DNA of 64,000 nt, taken from Roseomonas sp. HF4. GTDB lineage: Bacteria > Pseudomonadota > Alphaproteobacteria > Acetobacterales > Acetobacteraceae. How positions within the stretch are numbered: position 1 is the stretch's first letter; every line of letters begins with the position of its first letter. A model generated the notes under the pieces. It was given only the letters and a program-made list of their open reading frames with translations. It had not been told where the DNA came from and did no database searches. A program made the position numbers and the translations under genes. Positions 1-7,572 of this stretch are shown here, piece after piece. The stretch is from assembly GCF_005222755.1 (NCBI RefSeq), contig NZ_STGD01000008.1, positions 1 to 64,000 of the forward strand. The letters are read 5' to 3'.

Positions 1-45
1 GTGGATGCCGGTGATGATCTCGACGCGCTCGATGGGCTTCGACAT
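1..45 (-). mobile_element. 5' end of an IS3/IS66-type transposase OrfA (partial, runs off the window)
   Basis: Read from 45 down to 1, the minus strand opens with ATG and encodes MSKPIERVEIITGIH, then leaves the window. The pattern M-x-x-P-I-E-R-V-E-I-I-T-G is the usual N-terminus of the small helix-turn-helix OrfA/TnpA proteins of IS3 (IS2-like) and IS66 elements. Only 15 codons are visible, so the family is not settled. The element would extend to the left. A 7-bp dyad (54-60 / 67-73) lies just upstream of the start, but I could not define the IS terminal inverted repeat. The broken globin immediately to the right suggests that the insertion or a later rearrangement cut that gene. Confidence 0.55.
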
Positions 46-114
46 AGGCGTGCGCCTAGGCTTCAACCTAGGCCCTCCGGGCTATGCCACCTGTCCGGTC
101 GAATTGGGGGCCGC

Positions 115-310
115 TCCAACAGCACACTTGCGTCTGCCCGGGCTGGAACCCGCCATGTTCGATCGCTGGCTCGCGATCTTCGGACAATGCTGTGACGAGG
201 TGCTTGAGCCCCAGTTGGCAAACGCCTTTCGAGAGCGTGCGGACCGCATTGCACGCAGCCTGAGGATGGGTCTTTTCGAGCGGATGCCCCCACAGCTTGG
301 CGCCCGGTAG
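115..310 (+). pseudogene. 3' fragment of a group III truncated haemoglobin
   Basis: From about position 131 this frame reads AHLRLPGLEPAMFDRWLAIF and continues to a TAG at 308-310. It matches the C-terminal half of trHb3 globins: the His-containing loop, the F-D-R-W-L helix, then R-A-D-R-I-A-R-S-L-x-M-G. The intact trHb3 at 7019-7492 has the same block (AHLGLGAAHFARWLVLF). The upstream globin helices and the F-W-S-S motif are absent, and the sequence to the left belongs to a transposase-bearing element. I read it as a gene beheaded by an insertion; in-frame ATGs near position 5 are probably fortuitous. Confidence 0.6.
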
Positions 311-348
311 CCAAGCAACGCGGGTCGCCCCGCATCAGTTAGTCAGAC

Positions 349-795
349 ATGATCCCGATCAAGCCAACCCCTCGTGGCACACTGGCTCCGAGCCTTTGGC
401 GTTGCCTCATGCTCGGTGCACTGCTGACCTGGCCCACCTTTGCGCATGCGCACGTGAAGTGGTTTGCACCTTACATCGTGGGCGCCCCGCCGCTGGCGGG
501 TGGCGCCGTCGACCGCCGGTCCAGCATCGTCCGTGGGCAAGGGGGGCAGTTGGATTGGGCCGAGTCCGGAGTGTGCGAGCGGCGCGACATGGCGGTCATC
601 AAACGAGCTCCCGGCGAACTGCAGCAACACGTCATTTTGTCGACCAACGGAGCGAGGCAACTTGAACCTGCTGGTCGCGTTGTGGTGAAGGGCCTGCATA
701 AGTTGCAGCGCTTGAATGGCTCACCGGCACGCACCGTAACATTTCGCAGGACCGCTCAGCCGCGGGCCTTCCGAGCATTAGGAAAACCCAAATGA
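349..795 (+). CDS. Secreted chimeric or decayed protein with an HVKWF N-terminus
   Basis: A 148-residue ORF. Residues 1-34 look like a signal peptide ending in A-H-A. HVKWFAPYIVGAPP follows directly, a signature I associate with the mature N-terminus of DoxX-like membrane proteins. Such proteins then have several membrane segments, but none is present here. The second half (about residues 53-130) loosely resembles the C-terminal region of RND-efflux membrane-fusion proteins (a G-x-R-V-V-V-K-G-L pattern). It may therefore be a fusion of two gene remnants rather than a working gene. Its TGA overlaps the ATG of the next gene (ATGA), so it may still be translated with it. Confidence 0.4.
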   Translation: MIPIKPTPRGTLAPSLWRCLMLGALLTWPTFAHAHVKWFAPYIVGAPPLAGGAVDRRSSIVRGQGGQLDWAESGVCERRDMAVIKRAPGELQQHVILSTNGARQLEPAGRVVVKGLHKLQRLNGSPARTVTFRRTAQPRAFRALGKPK

Positions 796-1394
796 AGATC
801 GGCCAACTCGGTAGACATGCCGCGCGAGCATTGCCCGTGTTGCTAGTGGTGGGGCTGCTGTCAGGCCCTGCCATGGCGCATTGCGACAGCATGGATGGCC
901 CCGTTGTCGCTGACGCTCAGCGTGCCCTCGCCGGAAGGGATATGGAGCCGGTCCTCAAGTGGATCCGAACCGAGGACGAGGCTGAAATCCGGCGTGTGTT
1001 CGCGATGGCGCTGACTGTGCGCGGCGAGAGCGAAACCGCGAGGAACGTCGCCGACCTCTACTTCTTCGAGACCTTGGTCAGGATCCACCGCGCTGGCGAG
1101 GGCGAAGGCTTTGTGGGCCTGCGGCCTGTGGGAAGCGTCGAACCTGCGATCGCCGCGGCAGACCGCGCGCTGGCTGACGGCAATATCGAAGTCCTCGCTG
1201 ACCGGATCGCAGCGTCGGTGCGCCAGGGCATTGTGCATCGCTTCAGTGAAGCGCGTGAGCTGCGGCCGACCGCGGAGCAATCCGCAGCGCAGGGTCGCCG
1301 CTATGTCGCCGCGTACGTGCAGCTGACTCATTTCGTTCAGACCGCGGACCGGCTGGTTGCCCACGGTGCCAGCCACCAGCACCCCGCGAATTAG
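792..1394 (+). CDS. DUF6448 family exported protein
   Basis: A 200-residue protein with a signal peptide of about 29 residues (ends G-P-A-M-A). The mature chain starts AHCDSMDGPVVADAQRAL, the characteristic opening of DUF6448. The rest is predicted helical, with repeated short Ala/Arg/Glu-rich segments and a His-rich C-terminus (S-H-Q-H). The molecular function of the family is unknown. The early Cys and the His residues could bind metal or haem, but that is inference. It starts in a 4-bp overlap with the preceding ORF and ends 209 bp before sdhC. Base composition is lower in GC than the genes after 4000. Confidence 0.7.
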   Translation: MKIGQLGRHAARALPVLLVVGLLSGPAMAHCDSMDGPVVADAQRALAGRDMEPVLKWIRTEDEAEIRRVFAMALTVRGESETARNVADLYFFETLVRIHRAGEGEGFVGLRPVGSVEPAIAAADRALADGNIEVLADRIAASVRQGIVHRFSEARELRPTAEQSAAQGRRYVAAYVQLTHFVQTADRLVAHGASHQHPAN

Positions 1395-1603
1395 ACCTCC
1401 CTCGAGGAAACGCGTTTCGTACGGGGCGCGCCTCCCGTCATCACGGTGAGACGTTTCGTAAAACGGCAGAAAGAGGCGTAGCAGGTGCGGCTTGGGCAAA
1501 AGCCAATTTGTTATCCAGGAAACTGGATTGCCGGACCTTCGAAGCCCGAGACGCACAGTAGTCAGCGAGGCGATACGCCGATCGGCCAAGACGGTGGATT
1601 TTC

Positions 1604-2077
1604 ATGAAACACGACCGCGACGGGCTGATGGTAGCGTGCAGGAGCGATGGCAAGCTGGTGAGGAGGCCATTGTCGCCTCACCTGCAGGTCTATCGCTGGC
1701 CAGTCAGCATGGTGTTGTCGATCAGCCATCGCATCACCGGTGTCGCGCTCTCGGTCGGCGCATTGCTCATGACCTGGTGGCTGGTTGCCGCGGCAGCCTC
1801 AGAGAGTGCCTTCGCCACGGTCCAGGAATTTCTTGGGTCGAGCTTTGGCGTTCTCCTGCTGATGGGTTGGGCGGCGGCCCTGTTGCTGCATGTGTTCCAG
1901 GGCATTCGTCATCTGGCATGGGACGCGGGCTGGGGGTTCGGCACCTTGGCCCCACAGGATCCCGTAGGCTCGGGGACCGCGAAACGGATCTACGGCGTCA
2001 CTGGTTGGGGCGTGGTTGGCATCACCGCGGCTGCAACGCTGATCGTGTGGATCGCCGGCCTCGCGGCTTGGGAATGA
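1604..2077 (+). CDS. sdhC: Succinate dehydrogenase cytochrome b556 subunit
   Basis: A 157-residue inner-membrane subunit that anchors succinate dehydrogenase and contributes to the haem and quinone sites. RPLSPHLQVYRWPVSMVLS followed by I-S-H-R-I-T-G is the diagnostic SdhC N-terminal motif. Three hydrophobic segments follow, and the second contains LLHVFQGIRHLAWD with the likely haem-ligand His. The start ATG at 1604 is preceded by about 20 non-conserved residues, so a later start cannot be excluded. The stop overlaps the sdhD start (ATGA at 2074-2077). The operon lacks sdhA. Confidence 0.9.
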   Translation: MKHDRDGLMVACRSDGKLVRRPLSPHLQVYRWPVSMVLSISHRITGVALSVGALLMTWWLVAAAASESAFATVQEFLGSSFGVLLLMGWAAALLLHVFQGIRHLAWDAGWGFGTLAPQDPVGSGTAKRIYGVTGWGVVGITAAATLIVWIAGLAAWE

Positions 2078-2493
2078 CAAAGCAAAGCAACAGCCCGCAG
2101 TTCGATATCCTGCGCTCCCAGCTTAAGCGTGTCCGTGGCCTGGGCTCGTCCCATTCCGGGTCCCAGGCATGGTGGGCGGAGCGTCTGACTTCGATCGCGC
2201 TGGTGCCGCTTACGCTGTGGTTCATCGCCTCAGTGATCGGTCTTGAAGGCGCGACCAGGGCCGACATGGTCGCGTGGCTGCATGCGCCAGTGCCGCTGGT
2301 GCTGATCCTGTGCCTGATCGTCACGACCTTCTGGCACATGGAGCTGGGGCTGCGCGTGGTCATCGATGACTACGTCCATAACAACGCGATCCGCATCGCG
2401 ATGCTGCTGTTCCAGCGCGGCCTGTGCATCATCGCCGGCTTGTTCTGCGTGATCGCGGTGCTGCGCCTGGGGCTGTGGGAAGGCGGGAGTTAG
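2074..2493 (+). CDS. sdhD: Succinate dehydrogenase hydrophobic membrane anchor subunit
   Basis: A 139-residue protein with three predicted membrane helices. G-S-S-H-S-G-S-Q-A-W-W-A-E-R near residues 24-37 and HMELGLRVVIDDYVH near residues 89-103 are typical of alphaproteobacterial SdhD. The D-D-Y motif lies at the quinone site. The gene starts within the sdhC stop codon and ends only 6 bp before sdhB. In the usual sdhCDAB order sdhA would lie here, but there is no room for it, and no flavoprotein is encoded nearby. Confidence 0.88.
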   Translation: MTKQSNSPQFDILRSQLKRVRGLGSSHSGSQAWWAERLTSIALVPLTLWFIASVIGLEGATRADMVAWLHAPVPLVLILCLIVTTFWHMELGLRVVIDDYVHNNAIRIAMLLFQRGLCIIAGLFCVIAVLRLGLWEGGS

Positions 2494-2499
2494 AAAACC

Positions 2500-3282
2500 A
2501 TGGTCGCGTTCAGCCTTCCCGCCAACAGCCGCATCAAGCAAGGCAAGACTTATCCGGCGCCTGCTGGTGCAAAGCGTGTGCGTACCTTTCGCATCTACCG
2601 ATGGAATCCTGATGACGGGGCTAATCCCCGCATGGATACGTACGAGATCGACCTCGACACCTGCGGGCCGATGGTTCTCGATGCGCTCATCAAGATCAAG
2701 AATGACGTTGATTCCACGCTGACCTTTCGGCGCTCGTGTCGCGAAGGCATCTGCGGGTCGTGCTCGATGAACATCGATGGTGGCAACACCCTTGCTTGCC
2801 TCAAGCCGATCGAGGACATCACGGGCGCGGTGCGGATCACGCCGTTGCCGCACATGGCGGTGGTCAAGGATCTCGTTCCTGATTTGACGCAGGCCTTTGC
2901 TCAGTACCGCGCCATCGAGCCGTGGCTGAAAGCCGACACGCCTCCGCCGCCCGACGGCGAGCGCCTGCAATCCAGGAAGGAACGCGCCCAGATCGACGGG
3001 CTGTGGGAATGCATCCTTTGCTTCTGCTGCACCGCGGGCTGCCCAAGCTATTGGTGGAACGGCGAACGTTACCTGGGACCAGCGGTTCTGCTTCAGGCCT
3101 ATCGCTGGATTGCCGAATCGCGTGACGAAGCGACGGGGGAACGGCTGGACGCGCTGAATGACCCATTCAAGCTCTATCGCTGCCACACGATCATGAACTG
3201 CACCGACACGTGTCCGAAGGGGTTGAACCCCGCCAAGGCGATCGGTGCCATTAAGCAGCTCATCATCGATCGACAGGTATGA
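2500..3282 (+). CDS. sdhB: Succinate dehydrogenase iron-sulphur subunit
   Basis: A 260-residue subunit carrying the three Fe-S clusters that pass electrons from the flavoprotein to quinone. The [2Fe-2S] site is [10 protein letters not shown] with a fourth Cys in T-L-A-C. The [4Fe-4S]/[3Fe-4S] sites are [13 protein letters not shown] and [17 protein letters not shown]. Length and motif order are complete, so the gene looks functional. It follows sdhD by 6 bp, and its stop overlaps the start of the DUF488 gene (ATGA at 3279-3282). The partner flavoprotein SdhA must come from elsewhere in the genome. Confidence 0.93.
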   Translation: MVAFSLPANSRIKQGKTYPAPAGAKRVRTFRIYRWNPDDGANPRMDTYEIDLDTCGPMVLDALIKIKNDVDSTLTFRRSCREGICGSCSMNIDGGNTLACLKPIEDITGAVRITPLPHMAVVKDLVPDLTQAFAQYRAIEPWLKADTPPPPDGERLQSRKERAQIDGLWECILCFCCTAGCPSYWWNGERYLGPAVLLQAYRWIAESRDEATGERLDALNDPFKLYRCHTIMNCTDTCPKGLNPAKAIGAIKQLIIDRQV

Positions 3283-3896
3283 GGGCTGGCGCAAAATCGT
3301 CGTCCGACCGAACCGGCCTCGATGCGGAGAGCATCCCTATCGGAGCTAACGCGAGCATCTTCTTCACCATCGGTCATTCCACAAGAACGATCGCCGAGTT
3401 CGTCGATCTGCTTCGGGAATCGCGCATTGATCTCGTCGTCGATGTGCGTTCAATGCCGCGGTCGCGCACGAACCCTCAGTTCAACGGTGAAACCCTCCGC
3501 GAAGCGTTGGCGCCGTGGCAGATCGGCTATGAGCATATCTCGGAACTTGGTGGCCTTCGCGGCAAGGCACGCGGCGTTGAATCGTCCCTGAACGCTTATT
3601 GGCGGGTGCGCGGCTTTCGGAACTATGCGGATTATGCTTTGAACGAAGCCTTCTCCACAGGTCTTGCGCGACTGCGAGATCTCGGCCGCCGAAATCGATG
3701 CGCCATCATGTGCGCTGAGGCCGTCTGGTGGCGCTGCCATCGGCGCATCATCGCCGATTACCTCTTGAGCCAAGGCGAACGTGTGATGCACATCCTTGGG
3801 AAAGGCCATGTCGACGAGGCAAGCCTGACACCTGGAGGCATCGTGGGCGCCGACGGCAGGATCATCTATCCAGCCGTGGTTCCGCCGTCGGACTAA
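3279..3896 (+). CDS. DUF488 family protein
   Basis: A 205-residue protein. After about 27 non-conserved residues comes [14 protein letters not shown], the DUF488 start, then [15 protein letters not shown] and the conserved C-A-E-x(5)-C-H-R segment ([20 protein letters not shown]). The Cys and His residues in that segment are thought to form the active or metal site; the reaction is not established. It is translationally coupled to sdhB, an unusual neighbour. It is the last gene of the lower-GC segment and faces nnrU tail to tail. Confidence 0.85.
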   Translation: MRAGAKSSSDRTGLDAESIPIGANASIFFTIGHSTRTIAEFVDLLRESRIDLVVDVRSMPRSRTNPQFNGETLREALAPWQIGYEHISELGGLRGKARGVESSLNAYWRVRGFRNYADYALNEAFSTGLARLRDLGRRNRCAIMCAEAVWWRCHRRIIADYLLSQGERVMHILGKGHVDEASLTPGGIVGADGRIIYPAVVPPSD

Positions 3897-4016
3897 CGCG
3901 ATCACCGCCCTTTTTGCGGAAATGCCGAACGCGATGAACCGTGGTGCGGAACGGCACGCCACCGCCCCCGATCCGCGTCCCATGCAACCTATCCGTCGGT
4001 CCCTTGCTCTTTCGGG

Positions 4017-4670
4017 TCAGGGCCCGCTCGCCCACGGCGGCACGCCGATCACCGCAGCATGGCTCACGATCAGGACGGTCCAGACCAACGCTCCAGCCAG
4101 CAGCCGTATTGCTGCCGGCCGGAAGCGCGCGCGCGGCTGCAGCGCCGCCCAGCGCGGCGCGCCCCAAGCCGTCCGCCGCCGCGCATCGAGCGCGCCCATG
4201 CCGAGCAGGCTCAGTCCCGCGAAGGCCCCGAACAGCATCAGATGCGCGAGATCCCCGTTCGGCATGACATGCCCGCCCGACCACACCGCCAATGCCCAGA
4301 GCACCGGATGCCGCGTCAGCGCCACCACGCCGGGCCGCGCCGGATCGTAGCGATCATTCCCCGCCCCACCGATCGAGAAGGGGTTGGGCACGCCGACGCC
4401 GAGGCCGAGCAGCAGGCAGGCGACAATCATCGCCGCATTCGTCACCCAGGCCTGCCACCAGGCCCAGCCCCACAGGGGCACGAAGGGCGCGCGCCCCGCC
4501 GCCCCGATCATCCAGGCGAGGATCGCCACCGACAGCACGCTGTAGCCGACCAGGAAGGCGCGCTCGCCCACCCAGGCGACAAGCGGTCGGCGCAGCGCCG
4601 GCCGCGCCGGCAGCATGTGGCTCAGCAGGAAGGCCGCCCAGGCCGCGGCATACTCGCCCCAGCCGCCCAT
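4017..4670 (-). CDS. nnrU: NnrU family membrane protein
   Basis: A 217-residue integral membrane protein with five to six predicted helices. Features of the NnrU/isoprenylcysteine-methyltransferase-like fold include the conserved RHPVLWALAVWSGGH segment. NnrU was named for denitrification clusters, where it is needed for nitrite/NO reduction, but its biochemical role is unclear. I chose the ATG at 4670, which overlaps the nnrS stop as TGATG; a GTG one codon upstream (4673) is also possible. It is the distal gene of the minus-strand NO-stress operon and lies 120 bp from the convergent DUF488 gene. Confidence 0.85.
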   Translation of the reverse strand: MGGWGEYAAAWAAFLLSHMLPARPALRRPLVAWVGERAFLVGYSVLSVAILAWMIGAAGRAPFVPLWGWAWWQAWVTNAAMIVACLLLGLGVGVPNPFSIGGAGNDRYDPARPGVVALTRHPVLWALAVWSGGHVMPNGDLAHLMLFGAFAGLSLLGMGALDARRRTAWGAPRWAALQPRARFRPAAIRLLAGALVWTVLIVSHAAVIGVPPWASGP

Positions 4671-5836
4671 CACCCCGGCTTGCCGTCAGCGCGGGGCCGA
4701 ACGAGCATCGGCGCATAGGCGGCCAGGAAAAGTAGGAACGCCAGCACCCACAGCACGGCGGCGGCCATCTGCGCCGTGAGCGGATCCGCCAGCGCGGCAC
4801 TGCCAAAGACGCGCAGCAGCGCCGCGGCAAGCAACGCGACAAAGGCCACCGTCGTCATCGGCGAGGCGACCAGGTCGTGCCCCGTATGCCCGAGCGTCGC
4901 GCGCGTCATCACCGCCAGGATCATGGTGGCGAGCGCGCCGGCCACCTGCAGGTGCAGCCAGGCGCCCGCCCAGGGAAGGCCGCCGAGCAGCGACAACGCT
5001 TTGAGCGCCAGCGCCAGCGCCACCAGCAGGTAGCCCAGGTGCAGCACCCACAACAGCGGCCAGCGCAGCGTACGTAACCCGTACCAGCGCGATAGTCGCA
5101 GCGCGACCAGCACGGCGGCGGCGGCGGCGGCGAGGCCCGCCGCAACGCCACCGGGCATCACGAGATCCACCGCCACCACCACGGTCACCGACAGGATCGC
5201 GGCGCGGTCCACCCCCGGCAGGGGCGCCGGTACCGCCGGCCGGCCCGCCGTGCGCAGCGCGTTCAGCGTGAAGGACGGCACGATCCGCCCGCCGATCAGC
5301 ACCACGAGCACCAGCGCCATGTTCGCCATCAGCAGCTGGCCGGTCGCCCAGCCCGGGACCGTCCACCAGCCCGCCGCCTCTGCCAGCATCATCATCTGCC
5401 CGGCCCAGAAGCCCAGAACCAGCAGCGGCGGCCCGAACAGCCGTGCGGTTTTCGCGCGGATCAGCGCCGGCAGCACCAGCAGCATCGTCGCCGGCAGCGG
5501 CACCAGCGCCAACGGCGCGGCGACCGCGATGGGCACCGGTGAGCCGGGCAGCAGCGCGAGGCGCGCCGCGAGGAACAGCCCGGCGATGACCACCAGCGGC
5601 AGGCCGGAATAGCCGCGCCGGCCGGTCCAGTTCGGGATCGCCGTCATCAGGAAGCCGATCATCGCCGCGCCGACGAAACCGGCCAGCAATTCATGCGCGT
5701 GCCAGCGCATCATCGGCAGCGGCCCACCCGGGACCGGCAGCCCGGCGAGCGCCAGCGCCCACAGCCCCACGCCCAACGGCGCGACGATGCCCGCCATCAG
5801 GAAGAAGGGGCGGAAGCCATGCGCGAACAACGCCAT
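4670..5836 (-). CDS. nnrS: NnrS family haem-copper membrane protein
   Basis: A 388-residue protein with about 12 predicted membrane helices. It begins MALFAHGFRPFFLMAG, the hallmark NnrS N-terminus, and has the conserved R-W-H-A-H-E and ATLGHTGH His motifs. NnrS proteins contain haem and copper and protect cells from NO, notably from dinitrosyl-iron complexes. The reading frame stays open upstream, but the start at 5836 is set by the homology and by its overlap with the mogA stop (TGATG). Neighbours on both sides belong to NO stress or denitrification. Confidence 0.92.
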   Translation of the reverse strand: MALFAHGFRPFFLMAGIVAPLGVGLWALALAGLPVPGGPLPMMRWHAHELLAGFVGAAMIGFLMTAIPNWTGRRGYSGLPLVVIAGLFLAARLALLPGSPVPIAVAAPLALVPLPATMLLVLPALIRAKTARLFGPPLLVLGFWAGQMMMLAEAAGWWTVPGWATGQLLMANMALVLVVLIGGRIVPSFTLNALRTAGRPAVPAPLPGVDRAAILSVTVVVAVDLVMPGGVAAGLAAAAAAVLVALRLSRWYGLRTLRWPLLWVLHLGYLLVALALALKALSLLGGLPWAGAWLHLQVAGALATMILAVMTRATLGHTGHDLVASPMTTVAFVALLAAALLRVFGSAALADPLTAQMAAAVLWVLAFLLFLAAYAPMLVRPRADGKPG

Positions 5837-6372
5837 CACGCTGCCTTCGGCCGGAATGCCACGCAATACGAGGGATCGGTCTCGAGCCGCGGTCCGCCGA
5901 TCAGGTCGATGCAATAGGGAATGGCCGGAAATACTGCATCGAGGCATTCGGCGATGGCCGATGGTTTGCCGGGCAGATTCACGATCAGGCACGAATCGCG
6001 CGTCCCCGCCACTTGGCGCGACAGGATCGCGGTTGGCACCGCACGCAGGGAGACGGCGCGCATCAATTCGCCGAAGCCGGGCAGCATACGGTCGCACACG
6101 GCCGCAGTCGCCTCCGGCGTCACGTCGCGTGGCGCGGGGCCGGTGCCGCCAGTGGTCACGACCAGCGGGCAGCCCTCGACATCCGCGAGTTCGGCCAGGG
6201 CGGCCTCGATCGCCGGCCGCTCGTCCGGCACCAGGCGACGGACCGGGCGCCAGGGGGTGGCGAGGATGCGCGCCAGCGCCGCTTCGATCCCCGGCCCGCC
6301 CTGGTCCTGGTAGATGCCGCGGAAGGCGCGGTCGCTGACGGTGACCACGCCGATCGGTACCGCCGCGCTCAT
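5836..6372 (-). CDS. mogA: Molybdopterin adenylyltransferase-like protein (MogA/MoaB)
   Basis: A 178-residue soluble enzyme expected to adenylylate molybdopterin with ATP before molybdenum insertion. It starts with IGVVTVSDRA, contains the signature TTGGTGPAPRDVTPEAT near residues 93-109, and has LIVNLPGKPSAI near residue 129. Length is normal for MogA. It overlaps both neighbours (RIC upstream, nnrS downstream), so it is co-transcribed with NO-detoxification genes. That suggests supply of cofactor for a molybdoenzyme, such as a nitrate reductase, under the same conditions, although none is encoded in this window. Confidence 0.88.
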   Translation of the reverse strand: MSAAVPIGVVTVSDRAFRGIYQDQGGPGIEAALARILATPWRPVRRLVPDERPAIEAALAELADVEGCPLVVTTGGTGPAPRDVTPEATAAVCDRMLPGFGELMRAVSLRAVPTAILSRQVAGTRDSCLIVNLPGKPSAIAECLDAVFPAIPYCIDLIGGPRLETDPSYCVAFRPKAA

Positions 6373-7022
6373 GCGCCGAAGCGCGGGAACAGCACGTTGT
6401 TCTCGAGGTGGATGTGTTGCGTCAGATCCTGCGCGAACTGCGCCGTGCCGGCATACAGCGCGCGCCAGGAATTGCAGGCATCCTCGGGCGGCTCATGGCC
6501 ATGCGTCAGCGCCTCGAGTTCACGCAGGCGGGCGCCGTGGTCGTCGTGCTCGTCGCGCATCAGCTCCATCGCCATCGCCGGCCCGTGGCCGACGCGCAGC
6601 ATGGGGAACAGGCCCTGCTCCTCCTTCTGCATGTGGTCGCCCATCTCCCACTCGATCCGCGTGAGCAGCTCGGCCAGGCCGCGCGGCGCGTCGGGGTGGT
6701 CGCGATGCACCGCCTCAACCCGCCGCGCGAGGCGGATCAGCTCGGGAACCTGCGCGCGGTGTACATCGTGGTAGCGGGCGATGATGTGGTCGATCAGCGC
6801 GCCGGTGTCCTCCGGCGCCTCGGGCTCGCCGGGGGCGAGGGATGCGAGTTCCGCCTCGATCGCGGGCAGCGCCTCGGGCGGGACCGCATCGGCCAAGCGC
6901 ACCGCGCCGCCGCAGCAGAAATCCAGCTTGCGGCGGCGGAAGATGGCGGTGGCGCCGGGCAGGGCGGCAGCGATCTCGCCGATCTGGCGGGTAGCGAAGC
7001 CGAGGTCGGTGGCGGCACTCAT
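6369..7022 (-). CDS. ytfE: Iron-sulphur cluster repair di-iron protein (RIC / YtfE / ScdA)
   Basis: A 217-residue protein. Residues 13-40 form the ScdA N-terminal domain with the L-D-F-C-C-G-G pair (Cys36, Cys37). The rest is a hemerythrin-like four-helix bundle whose His/Glu ligands appear in D-H-I-I-A-R-Y-H-D-V-H, M-G-D-H-M-Q-K-E-E, D-E-H-D-D-H and H-I-H-L-E-N-N-V-L-F-P-R. RIC proteins repair Fe-S centres damaged by NO or peroxide. It overlaps the globin stop upstream and mogA downstream by 4 bp. NsrR commonly controls ytfE homologues, and an NsrR-like gene lies at 9776. Confidence 0.93.
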   Translation of the reverse strand: MSAATDLGFATRQIGEIAAALPGATAIFRRRKLDFCCGGAVRLADAVPPEALPAIEAELASLAPGEPEAPEDTGALIDHIIARYHDVHRAQVPELIRLARRVEAVHRDHPDAPRGLAELLTRIEWEMGDHMQKEEQGLFPMLRVGHGPAMAMELMRDEHDDHGARLRELEALTHGHEPPEDACNSWRALYAGTAQFAQDLTQHIHLENNVLFPRFGA

Positions 7023-7492
7023 GCGGGAACTCCCTTGGTGGTCCGGTTGGGCAGGGAAAGTGGTGTGAGCCCCATCTCGAGGCTGGCGGCGATGCGCCGC
7101 GCGCGTTCAATCACATGCGCAGCGCCGGCGGGCGGCAGGCGCGCCGCGGCGGTCTCCTCGAACAGGACGAGCCAGCGGGCGAAATGCGCCGCGCCGAGCC
7201 CGAGATGCGCATGCGCCTGCATCGGCTGGCCGTGATAGGTGCCGGTCATGAGAGCGACCGAGGACCAGAACTGCGTGATGCGGGCGATGTGCGCCTCCCA
7301 GTCGGTAACACCGGCGAAGGCGGGGGCGAGCAGGGGGTCGCGACGCGCGGCGCCGTAGAAGGCGCGCAGGAAGGCTTCGAGCACCGCCTCGTCCAGGCCG
7401 GTCGCAGCGCGCAGATCCCGTGTCAGGGCGGCGCGGCGTTCGGGGGTCTCAGGGTGCGCGGGCAATTCGGTATCCTCGATACCAATTACCAT
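7019..7492 (-). CDS. Group III truncated haemoglobin
   Basis: A 157-residue globin, first gene of the minus-strand NO operon. TrHb3 hallmarks are present: F-Y-G-A-A-R-R-D-P-L-L-A-P-A-F, the W-x-x-H-I-x-R-I-T-Q-F-W-S-S helix, Y-H-G-Q-P-M, then AHAHLGLGAAHFARWLVLF with the proximal His region. Such globins bind or dioxygenate NO and are linked to nitrosative-stress resistance. The start ATG at 7492 (GTG at 7489 is also possible) is the only plausible one before the conserved region. It places a 24-bp dyad inside codons 2-10, so repressor binding could overlap translation initiation. Confidence 0.9.
   Translation of the reverse strand: MVIGIEDTELPAHPETPERRAALTRDLRAATGLDEAVLEAFLRAFYGAARRDPLLAPAFAGVTDWEAHIARITQFWSSVALMTGTYHGQPMQAHAHLGLGAAHFARWLVLFEETAAARLPPAGAAHVIERARRIAASLEMGLTPLSLPNRTTKGVPA
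7465..7488. promoter_or_regulatory. Candidate operator: 24-bp dyad in the divergent NO-stress promoter
   Basis: GGTATC (7469-7474) and GATACC (7478-7483) are a perfect inverted repeat separated by CTC. AATT flanks on both sides extend the symmetry to about 24 bp. A degenerate second copy (GGTATCGTCAATGCC, 7506-7520) lies 23 bp away. The site sits between the divergent globin and cyclo-ligase operons and overlaps the first globin codons. An Rrf2/NsrR-type dimer encoded at 9776 is the natural candidate ligand. The sequence differs from the enterobacterial NsrR consensus, so the assignment is inference. Confidence 0.4.
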
Positions 7493-7572
7493 CGATCAGA
7501 ATTGTGGTATCGTCAATGCCAATTTCCGCGGCCACCGCGGTTGCTCGGCGCCCAACGAGAAGGAAGCCGGCC

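Noticed and set aside
2230..3294. A 354-codon minus-strand frame opposite sdhD and sdhB
   Set aside because: It is antisense to two well-supported sdh genes, gives an Arg/Asp/His-rich translation without motifs, and is a usual GC-rich shadow frame.
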